Part shown: positions 34,306-41,788 of the stretch, piece after piece
Layout: each line of letters begins with the position of its first letter
Position numbering within the stretch: position 1 is the first letter of the stretch
NCBI GenBank assembly: GCA_041741535.1
Contig: JBGSJV010000132.1
Span: 1-64,000, forward strand
Length of the DNA stretch: 64,000 bases
Reading direction: 5' to 3'
From: M30B19 sp041741535
GTDB lineage: Bacteria > Planctomycetota > Planctomycetia > Pirellulales > Pirellulaceae
Translations under genes and position numbers: made by a program
The notes under the pieces: model-generated
The model's input: the letters and a program-made list of their open reading frames with translations, nothing else
Told to the model about the DNA's origin: nothing
The model's database searches: none

Positions 34306-35496
34306 TCACCGTCGCGGATACGTTTCTCGATCCCCTAATTCGACGCCTGGACGATTTTTTTCAAAATCGTAAAAATTGTCGTCGGGTTCGGACCATGGCT
34401 TGACCGCAATCACCTCCAGCACAAGTTCCTGAGTGGGAACTAGAGCCTCGCCTTCGTCCACGAGTGTGTGAAAGATATCAAAAAAATCGGCCTCCACAGT
34501 TCGCTTCTCGTTCAAGGCAGATTCAAATTTGGTATGGTGTACTTTTTTAGGGTAGAAGGCACCGCTTGCGGTTTCACCGATCTCGATCTCGATCACGGAA
34601 TTCCAGTGGTCGGACTTTTGAAAGCCCTCGCCAATCTTCCAAGAGAGAATCACAATTGGTCGCGATTTTATTTTCGTCGGGATAAAACCCTTAGAAGTAT
34701 CAATGTCTAGCTCGGTAATATAACCGAACTTGCCCTTCACTTCAGGCTCCGAGGACGTGAACTCTGGCATCGACAAAACGGATACCCTCGCCATCGTTCC
34801 TTCCATTTTTTCGACCGTATATCGAACCGCCTTATTGGAAGGAGTGATCGCTGCCAGCCCGTTGCTGTGCGTGACGCTAAGGAACGACTGCGCCTTCTCG
34901 TCAAAGGAAAATGGAATCGGGCTGTTGATCAGGGCTGGCAAGTTCGGCCGAATAATTTCAGCAAGCCTAACCTCACTGATTTGATATCCCCGGCGTGGAG
35001 AAGACGTCGTGAGGATGACCTGGTCTTTTCCAAATTCTTGAGTATAAGTCTGGAATGGACGTTGGGTCTCATTGTCTGGGAATAGCCAACTGTGTTCTGG
35101 AAAAGTCCCCTCTAACTCGGAGTCGGACCTGTCGAACCGGATCCGAAATCCCTTGCGGCTCAAGTAGACTTGAAATCGTTCGCCATAATTGAAAGCCTGC
35201 CAATGTTCGATTTTTTTTGTTGCTAAATCGATCTTCGCTTTTAAATCGATCTTCTTTTCTTCGTCATTCGTATTCTTTAGTGATTTTTCAAGAATCCCAA
35301 TCTTGCGTTGCTCGTTCTCATGCGCCGATTTCAGGACCCGATGTCGCACCGACCACTGAATATCGATTCCCGCATCGACAAGTTGAACCAAGTTTTCTTC
35401 ATGGCCAGCGCGAATATCCTCCCATGTTAATTGCGCCGTAGAAACGCCAGACAACAGAGGCATCAGAACCATAAACCCAAATGTTATAAACTTCAT
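34306..35496 (-). CDS. Exported Lys/Glu-rich protein of unknown function
   Basis: The 396-residue product has a signal peptide (ITFGFMVLMPLLSGVSTAQ). Residues about 45-95 form a charged, coiled-coil-like stretch containing a short internal repeat (KIDLKAKIDLATKKIEHW). The rest is beta-rich (KGFRIRFDRSDSELEG, FGYITELDIDTSKGF). It resembles in outline the LolA-like or outer-membrane-lipoprotein-sorting type domains found in many planctomycete hypotheticals, but that is weak. The gene is visibly richer in A and T than its neighbours. It lies 7 bp downstream of the myo-inositol oxygenase gene and is probably last in that transcript. Confidence 0.7.
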   Translation of the reverse strand: MKFITFGFMVLMPLLSGVSTAQLTWEDIRAGHEENLVQLVDAGIDIQWSVRHRVLKSAHENEQRKIGILEKSLKNTNDEEKKIDLKAKIDLATKKIEHWQAFNYGERFQVYLSRKGFRIRFDRSDSELEGTFPEHSWLFPDNETQRPFQTYTQEFGKDQVILTTSSPRRGYQISEVRLAEIIRPNLPALINSPIPFSFDEKAQSFLSVTHSNGLAAITPSNKAVRYTVEKMEGTMARVSVLSMPEFTSSEPEVKGKFGYITELDIDTSKGFIPTKIKSRPIVILSWKIGEGFQKSDHWNSVIEIEIGETASGAFYPKKVHHTKFESALNEKRTVEADFFDIFHTLVDEGEALVPTQELVLEVIAVKPWSEPDDNFYDFEKNRPGVELGDRETYPRR

Positions 35497-35503
35497 CGTG
35501 ACC

Positions 35504-36391
35504 TCAAAACGCCAATTGGTTGGGGAAGAACTCGGCCCAGAGGTCTTCGTAATACGGTCGCAACTCTGTCACGTTGGGTCGCACGGCGGCTTTGGTGTAC
35601 AAGTCGTATGGATTGAACTGGCGAACGTATTCCAGATAATGCCGGTCTTGGTCGTTCCACAGTTGCTGGTACGCCGCTTCGCGATGGGCCGCATAAAACG
35701 AGTGATACCGGATCATGTAAAGGGCTTCCAGCGGCAGATATTCTTTCACCACGTGATACATGTATTCGTCGTGCCCCCACGACATCAACACTTCATCCAA
35801 GCCGCAACCTAGACGATAGATTCCGCATTCGGTTTGATACTCGGCCACCTCGGCATCGGGGTTCGCAGCGAAGAACTCTGAAAAAACAACCTTGTCCGAG
35901 TAACGACAGCCTACCGGGAACGTATCGCCCACGACCGCCCACTGGGGTTCGCCAAACAGACACAGGACTTTGCCAAAATCATGGATCAATCCGGTCAACA
36001 CGAACCAACGCGGGTGTCCATCGCGGCGAATGGCTTCCGCTGTTTGCAATAAATGTTCGATCTGCGGCAAACTGGTATCGGGATCACTGTCATCAATCAG
36101 TGTGTTCAAGAACTCCAGCCCATCCCACAGCCCCATTTTTCGTTTGTCGAGTGTCAAATACTCGCGGCGCTTTTGACGAACGAAGTCCAGCGTTTGGTAG
36201 CGATGGTTCAGGCGGTAGAACTCGCGGACTTCCGGTTTGACGGTCGCCGCATAATCTCGAAACTGTTCGAGCTGTTTCTCGGATCCGTCGGTCCATTGGC
36301 TAATGTCTTCAGGGTATCGGCTGCGCAGGTCGTCCTCCCATTGCTCCAGATCATGCAGCGGACCCGTACTTGAATTCAATTTGTCGGACAT
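35504..36391 (-). CDS. Myo-inositol oxygenase
   Basis: MIOX is a cytosolic non-haem di-iron enzyme that splits myo-inositol with O2 to D-glucuronate. The 295 residues align with the animal enzyme (285) over the whole length. All six iron ligands are visible: H113 (in IEHLLQTAEAIR), H137 and D138 (LIHDFGK), H207 (SWGHDEYMYHV), H230 (IRYHSFY) and D263 (NPYDLYTKAA). The substrate region SDPDTSLPQ is also kept. The gene follows the ThrE-type exporter with a 2-bp gap. No inositol dehydrogenase, uronate isomerase or transporter is in the window, so the fate of glucuronate is unknown. Confidence 0.95.
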   Translation of the reverse strand: MSDKLNSSTGPLHDLEQWEDDLRSRYPEDISQWTDGSEKQLEQFRDYAATVKPEVREFYRLNHRYQTLDFVRQKRREYLTLDKRKMGLWDGLEFLNTLIDDSDPDTSLPQIEHLLQTAEAIRRDGHPRWFVLTGLIHDFGKVLCLFGEPQWAVVGDTFPVGCRYSDKVVFSEFFAANPDAEVAEYQTECGIYRLGCGLDEVLMSWGHDEYMYHVVKEYLPLEALYMIRYHSFYAAHREAAYQQLWNDQDRHYLEYVRQFNPYDLYTKAAVRPNVTELRPYYEDLWAEFFPNQLAF

Positions 36392-36393
36392 GG

Positions 36394-37650
36394 CTAACCG
36401 TACCTCCGATGAAGGCTGGTGGCAGGCAATAGGGAATAGGCGACCAATAGTCCGGAAACCAAACTGATCGCCACCATGAACATGTCGAATGCCCCACGCA
36501 CCGCCGAATCGACATCATTCAACAATAACATCTGGATGCTGCGAAAGCCAATACTGCCGGGAACCAAAAACACCAATCCTGGCACAGCCAAGGTGGACGA
36601 AGATCGATTCGTCCAACGTGCATAAATCGAACCAATCAGTCCCACCGAAAACGAACCAACCGCGCCCGACACGACCGGCACCAGAAATCCGCTTGCCATT
36701 TCCGCAATCGAATACCCCGCCCAACACGTCAACGTGATCGGCAGGAAGTCACGCGCCTGAGCGCGAAACAGGATCGCAAACGCCAAAGGCGCGGTGGCAA
36801 TCGCGAAATACCAAAAGCCGAGACTTAGTTGTACCGGTGCCACTCCGATGGGGGTAGTCGTCAGTTGTTGCCCCAGGCTGCTGCCCACGGCGACGCCAAA
36901 TCCCAAGGTCATCAATAGAACCAAGCCACCAAACAGCCTGGCTGTGCCCGCAGCCAAATTTTGCGTCGCCAATTCATTGATCGCAATCGTCAACGTCAGC
37001 CCTGGAAGCAACACGACCAACGAGCCCAAGGTGACGATCTCCAGCGATAACGGCTGCAAGAATTTTCCAACAAAATAGGGGAGCAGTGCCGCGAACAAGG
37101 CGCTCACCGGAGCATACGTTCGAGCCATTCGCGGAAATTGTCGCAACAGTCCACCGTAGCAGCCAATGCTCAGCCCCAACACCAAGGTCACCAACCATTC
37201 GTTCAGACCGCCCCGAAATAGAATGGTGACCGCAGCACTGGCCCAGGCAAAAGCAACACTCGTCAACCAGAACCCGTACCGTGGAGGCTGTAGCAACAAC
37301 TGCGGCAGCCGGACACGACCTTCGCGCACGCTGAGCTGCCCCTCGGCGACCTCGCGTTGCAGGGTCTGTAACTCATTGAGCCGTCCCAGATCAATATCCG
37401 ACGGTGTCACCCGGAATAGCAACGTTCGGCATTGTTCCGCTTGACCAAACGAAAAAAATATCGACGTCGGCGTCGCAAATACGCTAACCTCCAGATTCAA
37501 CTGCTGGGCCAACTGGAGGACGTTCTGTTCCAGTTCGTCGGAGGCCATGCCGTTCTGGTGCAAGGCCTTGGCCAACTCTGCCACGAACTGTTCGGCAATC
37601 TGGTTTTCGACCAGTAGATTGGCGGGAGTGAGATTTCCCGGGGTACTCAT
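36394..37650 (-). CDS. ThrE-type threonine/serine exporter family membrane protein
   Basis: The 418-residue protein has a soluble N-terminal segment with the family pattern ELAKALHQNGMASDELEQ and FSFGQAEQCRTLLFRV, then RVRLPQLLL. About ten hydrophobic segments follow from about residue 125 to the end (WLTSVAFAWASAAVTILF, LGLSIGCYGGLL, VTLGSLVVLLPGLTLTIAI and others). This is the fused DUF1212 and DUF3815 arrangement of ThrE, an inner-membrane exporter of threonine and serine. The substrate in planctomycetes is unproven. Its start overlaps the metallo-hydrolase stop by 4 bases, and it is followed 2 bp later by the myo-inositol oxygenase gene. Confidence 0.88.
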   Translation of the reverse strand: MSTPGNLTPANLLVENQIAEQFVAELAKALHQNGMASDELEQNVLQLAQQLNLEVSVFATPTSIFFSFGQAEQCRTLLFRVTPSDIDLGRLNELQTLQREVAEGQLSVREGRVRLPQLLLQPPRYGFWLTSVAFAWASAAVTILFRGGLNEWLVTLVLGLSIGCYGGLLRQFPRMARTYAPVSALFAALLPYFVGKFLQPLSLEIVTLGSLVVLLPGLTLTIAINELATQNLAAGTARLFGGLVLLMTLGFGVAVGSSLGQQLTTTPIGVAPVQLSLGFWYFAIATAPLAFAILFRAQARDFLPITLTCWAGYSIAEMASGFLVPVVSGAVGSFSVGLIGSIYARWTNRSSSTLAVPGLVFLVPGSIGFRSIQMLLLNDVDSAVRGAFDMFMVAISLVSGLLVAYSLLPATSLHRRYG

Positions 37651-38447
37651 TTAGTGGGCTCGTCATCGCCCGGCATTTTACCATTCACCAATTCCGCTTC
37701 GAACTCGTCCATCAACGGCCAATCGACCGCACAGGTTCCAAAGTCGGCTCGATGCGAATAGCTTTCCAAGCGATCGATCGCAGATTGCAGCAGGCGATCG
37801 TCTTTGCGAAACACGGGTCCGTGACTCGGCAGCAACCACTGGACATCCGAAGCCTGGATCCGTTTCAAAGACTGAATGAACTTCACGATATCGCTGCCAT
37901 GATGAGCATCGATCGCACCCACACAACCATCGCGATAGATGTTGTCGCCACTGAACAGCAGGTCGCCCAGGCGGAAGCTCAATTGACTATCCGTGTGCCC
38001 TGGAGTTAGCCAAACCTCCAGTCGCAAGTTGCCAACGGTTAAGATATCTCCATCTTCGAGCAGCGTCTCAACTTCGATGGGCGGCATCGGCAAATCAATC
38101 CCTTGCGCTTCGATCAAGGCAAAGGTCTTCAATCGATCGCCAATTCGCAAACTGTCCGCCGCCAGTCGGTGCGCCGAGACCGTTGTTTTCAAGATTTGTT
38201 TGGCCTTTGCCAACCCCTGGATATGATCGACATCCGCGTGCGTCGCAACCAAGGTTTTGCAACGTTGAAAGGGAAAGTCAAGTTGACGGACCATTTCCAG
38301 AATCTCGTCGGTCGTTTCCTCATAACCGATATCGATCAAAATCCACTCATTTTGGTCGTACACCAAATAAACATTGCAGCCGAGCACTTGCTCCAATTGA
38401 TGGTTGACTTCAATCACATGAGGAAAAATGGGACGCCGCTGCAGCAT
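37647..38447 (-). CDS. MBL-fold metallo-hydrolase
   Basis: The 266-residue cytosolic protein has the metallo-beta-lactamase fold. Motifs are ATHADVDHIQGLAKA (H-x-D-x-D-H, with Asp at the place of the usual second His), LTPGHTDSQLS, LLFSGDNIY and LLPSHGPVF. This variant is known in several hydrolase subgroups. The substrate is not clear; glyoxalase II-like thioesters and lactones are common for the fold. It is first in a tightly packed reverse unit with the exporter, myo-inositol oxygenase and an exported protein, which may mean a shared substrate pathway. Confidence 0.85.
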   Translation of the reverse strand: MLQRRPIFPHVIEVNHQLEQVLGCNVYLVYDQNEWILIDIGYEETTDEILEMVRQLDFPFQRCKTLVATHADVDHIQGLAKAKQILKTTVSAHRLAADSLRIGDRLKTFALIEAQGIDLPMPPIEVETLLEDGDILTVGNLRLEVWLTPGHTDSQLSFRLGDLLFSGDNIYRDGCVGAIDAHHGSDIVKFIQSLKRIQASDVQWLLPSHGPVFRKDDRLLQSAIDRLESYSHRADFGTCAVDWPLMDEFEAELVNGKMPGDDEPTK

Positions 38448-38543
38448 GGGGTTCGAGCCTGTTCGATCGAAAAGAGGAATTTCCTACCATCGCCGCCCGA
38501 ATCTTACCCGATCCATGTTGTTTGCTTCAACCAGACACCAAGC

Positions 38544-40796
38544 TCAATTGGCTTGAAACACCGCCCATTGAAAACCGTTTGCGGGAATTTGAACTCGGAG
38601 CCTCAACCGCGAACGTCGATCCAAGTTATGGACGTTCGAGGGCGCCCCCGCCACACTAACCTGAACTTGATCAACCAACCCCGCGTAATACAGCGGGACG
38701 ACAATTTCGCGTTCGATCGCTTCGTCCAACGGGTTGAAGACACACAGAAACGCGGCCTGTTGCAAACGGGGATTCACGTGCAACAACCCGTCCCAGTCGC
38801 GCGCGTCCGCTCGCCGCAAGTGGATCACGTCACTTTCCAGGATATCTCGATACTTTTTATACCACGCGACGACTTCTTGGAGCATGGCCTGCGTCCGAGG
38901 AGAATCGTACAGACGCGGCCCTCGATAACAGGCCTGCACTCCGGCCGAGAGATTCGCCAGCAACATGAGTCGGTAGTGGTCCAAATGTTCTTCCAGCGGC
39001 TCGATCGTCGCTGCCGCACCGCCGCCGTGGTATTCGGTCAATGGCACAAACATCCACCCCATCGACGGTGTTTTGGTCCACGTCCCGTCAAAAATATTCT
39101 GTCGCGTGTGGATCAACTGTTCCGCCCGAGGCAGCGACCAATTGACTTCGCGGTAGCCCATGCCACATTTATTCGATCCCGCCAAAAAATAATAATCTGG
39201 CACATTGAGGTAGATGCCTTCCGAACGACACCAGTAATAAAAATCCCGAATCACTTGCCATTGAGCCCATTGTGAGTCTTCCAAACCTTGTTGCAGTGGC
39301 GGGCGAGCCGTGACGTCCCAATCGCCAGGATACGACCCGTCATGCTCCAATAGGGTGAAACCCGTCTGCCCAAAAAACTGTCTCAGTTTGGCGAAATACG
39401 CTTGTCCCCATTCGCTGGTCAAGGCCGGAGAATGACCGTGGGCTGGACTCTCGCCGGGTGGGCTCACCACGTCGTGACCTCCGCCAATTTGACGGCTGGA
39501 CAAAAGCGAATACCCGCCAATCTCGACGCCAAGTTCCCGCGCTTCCTCTGCCAATTGTTGCCACTGTTGTAGGTTACTCGGGTCGGTGTTTTCGATATCG
39601 AAGCCAGAGCCAAACGACAAGATCAACATCTCGAATCCAACGGCCGCACATTGTCGCAGCGAGGATCGCACGGCCTCCGGATCGGCGGTTCGCAAATGCA
39701 TCATCAATGGATTTTCGGTAACCCACGGCGCGAGCGTGCGGTACATCTGCCGCAACGCTAAGCCCCGCCGTTCACGATCTTCGCTGTCGTGCACCAAGGT
39801 AAAGACTCGAAACGTCTGAAACGACTCGCCTGGTTCGATTCGTTGAGCGGGGCCACGAAACGGTGAGACTTCCAACAGGCACGGCATGTTTTTCAAGTAA
39901 TTGACTTGCGTGTGGAACTCGGGGTCCGGCAACCATCGTACCGCATGGCGGTTGGCTTGTTCGAAGTTAAAACCGCCAAAAGCTTGGTCGGTTTCGACGT
40001 GCAGCACCGTCGGCTCAGGAAGCGGCACACCAGGGCGATCTTCGACGGGATTGTTATGTTCCACTACCGCCAATAGTTCGGCGGTGAATTTCTCTAACTG
40101 GATTTCCCGCGAGCTTTGATTGTGAACGACGAGCCATTTGCTGATCAACGGCAAGCCATCGTAAATCTCGTAGTGGATCGACACCATGACTTGTGGCTCG
40201 GACGTCGTGCGATCGGCACGGTTCGCCAAATTAGGTACGTCCTCACTCGTAATATTCGGGGCTGCGAAATCCAACCGAAGCGAGCGACCTTTGGGTGGCC
40301 ACGCCACACCGGGTGCATGAGGCCGCGTTTCTTTCCACTCCATTCGAGCTTCGATGTCACCAATTTCATGGCCGATCAGTTGCCAATCGGTTGGTGCCGG
40401 CTCCATCTGGTTCAACCACTCGGATTGCAAAAAGGCGTGATTGGGTTGCCCCCGCAAGCCACCCACCGCGATGGTTTGCGAATCGATCGTCAGGATCGCT
40501 TCCGGCCGCACGGCGCGCAGAATTGCTTGGCCCGACATTAAGTTCTCAAAGGCGATGGTGGCCGTACCTAGCTTTGACTTTCCGGTCTTCAACGCGATGG
40601 TCCGGCGGATCAACCCGTTTTCCATGGCCAAGCTGTTCCCATCAGGCGATAAGCGAATGACCGCCAAATAGGGCGAACGATCCAGCAACCAATCCACCTC
40701 CGGTTGGTAACCGTCCGGTGGTTGCGCGCCTAACGAACCGATCATCACCATCAAACATCCCCAAAAAAAACAACCGATGGATGAACGGACGAACAT
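38544..40796 (-). CDS. Exported alpha-galactosidase-like glycoside hydrolase
   Basis: From the ATG at 40796 the product has 750 residues, with a signal peptide (SSIGCFFWGCLMVMIGSLGAQ). An N-terminal beta-sandwich (about 25-340) is followed by a TIM barrel. Barrel signs are CAAVGFEMLILSFGSGFD, VEIGGYSLLSSRQIGG, LLEHDGSYPG (possible catalytic acid region), and ANLSAGVQACYRGPRLYDS. The C-terminal domain is beta-rich. The layout resembles GH36/GH27-like alpha-galactosidases or related planctomycete enzymes. The nucleophile and acid are not certain from reading alone. The enzyme would act on sugars in the periplasm or outside. A TTG at 40811 is the only upstream alternative. Confidence 0.75.
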   Translation of the reverse strand: MFVRSSIGCFFWGCLMVMIGSLGAQPPDGYQPEVDWLLDRSPYLAVIRLSPDGNSLAMENGLIRRTIALKTGKSKLGTATIAFENLMSGQAILRAVRPEAILTIDSQTIAVGGLRGQPNHAFLQSEWLNQMEPAPTDWQLIGHEIGDIEARMEWKETRPHAPGVAWPPKGRSLRLDFAAPNITSEDVPNLANRADRTTSEPQVMVSIHYEIYDGLPLISKWLVVHNQSSREIQLEKFTAELLAVVEHNNPVEDRPGVPLPEPTVLHVETDQAFGGFNFEQANRHAVRWLPDPEFHTQVNYLKNMPCLLEVSPFRGPAQRIEPGESFQTFRVFTLVHDSEDRERRGLALRQMYRTLAPWVTENPLMMHLRTADPEAVRSSLRQCAAVGFEMLILSFGSGFDIENTDPSNLQQWQQLAEEARELGVEIGGYSLLSSRQIGGGHDVVSPPGESPAHGHSPALTSEWGQAYFAKLRQFFGQTGFTLLEHDGSYPGDWDVTARPPLQQGLEDSQWAQWQVIRDFYYWCRSEGIYLNVPDYYFLAGSNKCGMGYREVNWSLPRAEQLIHTRQNIFDGTWTKTPSMGWMFVPLTEYHGGGAAATIEPLEEHLDHYRLMLLANLSAGVQACYRGPRLYDSPRTQAMLQEVVAWYKKYRDILESDVIHLRRADARDWDGLLHVNPRLQQAAFLCVFNPLDEAIEREIVVPLYYAGLVDQVQVSVAGAPSNVHNLDRRSRLRLRVQIPANGFQWAVFQAN

Positions 40797-40836
40797 AGGA
40801 GTTTCTTTCAAGGTTCTGGGGAGATCTGCGAACCGA

Positions 40837-40852
40837 ATGGATTCGAATCCAT
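40837..40852. promoter_or_regulatory. Perfect 16-bp palindrome upstream of the glycosidase gene
   Basis: ATGGATTCGAATCCAT is a perfect inverted repeat 41-56 bases upstream of the glycosidase ATG, in a 100-bp gap. Its place suits an operator for a sugar-responsive regulator. A palindrome of this length is expected about once by chance in a window of this size, so support is weak. Confidence 0.3.
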
Positions 40853-40896
40853 CATAGGAAAGTTCGACTCTTGGTGCGAGTTGCGACCGGAACCGA

Positions 40897-41664
40897 TCAA
40901 GTCAGCGGGATTCGGAGTCCGTCGTACGCTAATTCGACTCCGGGCGGTAATTCCGAATTGACGCGATAGTAGTCCAAGTGACATGAACAATGGGTGAAGT
41001 AGGTTTGCCGAGGCCGGAGTCGCTCGACCACCGCTAAGGCTTCGGCCAAATTTAGATGCGTGGGATGTGGGTCGTAACGCAGGGCACTGAGTACCAGCGT
41101 ATCGAGCCCCTCCAAGAGTGGCCACGACTCGTCCGGAATTTCTTTGACGTCGGTACAATAGGCGACGTTGCCCACGCGAAAGCCCAGCACGTCAAATCGT
41201 GGACCATGCCGAAACAAAATTGGCTGGATCGTGGCCCCCAAGGCCTCAAACGGTCGACGCCCAATCCGATGAAATTCGAGACTAGGGACGGCCCCCGCAT
41301 GCGTTTGGACTCGGTTTTCAAAAGCATAACTGAAGGACTCGCGGAGTCGCTGTTCCACTTCGGCATTGCAATACAATGGAACCGGACCTTCCAGATAAAA
41401 TTGCATCAATCGCAAATCGTCGAGCCCAAAAATGTGATCTGCGTGCTCGTGAGTAAAACAAACCGCGTGAACCAAGCCCAAACCTTCGCGAATCAATTGT
41501 TGTCGCAGGTCCGGTGGGGTGTCGATCAACAAATTGCCTTCCGGCAAGCCGAACACGGCACTACACCGAGTTCTCTGATTCTTTGGCTCACCGCTGCAAC
41601 AAACGGGGCACCCACAGCCCAAAGCGGGAACACCCACGCTGGTGCCAGTCCCCAACAGGATCAT
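40897..41664 (-). CDS. PhnP-like MBL-fold phosphodiesterase family protein
   Basis: The ATG at 41664 has GAGGG upstream and gives 255 residues starting MILLGTGTSVGVPALGC. The early Cys cluster (GCGCPVCC) and FTHEHADHIFGLDDLR (HxHxDH) match the PhnP group, which hydrolyses cyclic phosphodiesters such as ribose 1,2-cyclic phosphate and has an extra structural zinc. Later metal ligands appear in YCTDVKEIPD, LRYDPHPTHLN and YFTHCSCHLDY. No phosphonate (phn) genes are nearby, so the substrate is uncertain. A TTG at 41709 would add 15 residues. Confidence 0.85.
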   Translation of the reverse strand: MILLGTGTSVGVPALGCGCPVCCSGEPKNQRTRCSAVFGLPEGNLLIDTPPDLRQQLIREGLGLVHAVCFTHEHADHIFGLDDLRLMQFYLEGPVPLYCNAEVEQRLRESFSYAFENRVQTHAGAVPSLEFHRIGRRPFEALGATIQPILFRHGPRFDVLGFRVGNVAYCTDVKEIPDESWPLLEGLDTLVLSALRYDPHPTHLNLAEALAVVERLRPRQTYFTHCSCHLDYYRVNSELPPGVELAYDGLRIPLT

Positions 41665-41788
41665 TTGCCCTCGAATATCTATAGTCCGCGCCGCTTTCCT
41701 CGTATTCAACGACTGCCGATCTCTATAAGATAGGAAAGTTCATTCGTTCTCCGCTCTCCAAGGTAGCCGAACACGGTTCTCGTACAAG

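Noticed and set aside
38103..39275. A 390-codon forward frame
   Set aside because: It crosses the MBL-fold gene start and the glycosidase gene antisense, so two supported genes would have to be wrong.
40837..40852. GGATTCGAATCC considered as a tRNA T-arm
   Set aside because: No acceptor stem, D-arm or anticodon arm can be placed around it; it is just a palindrome.
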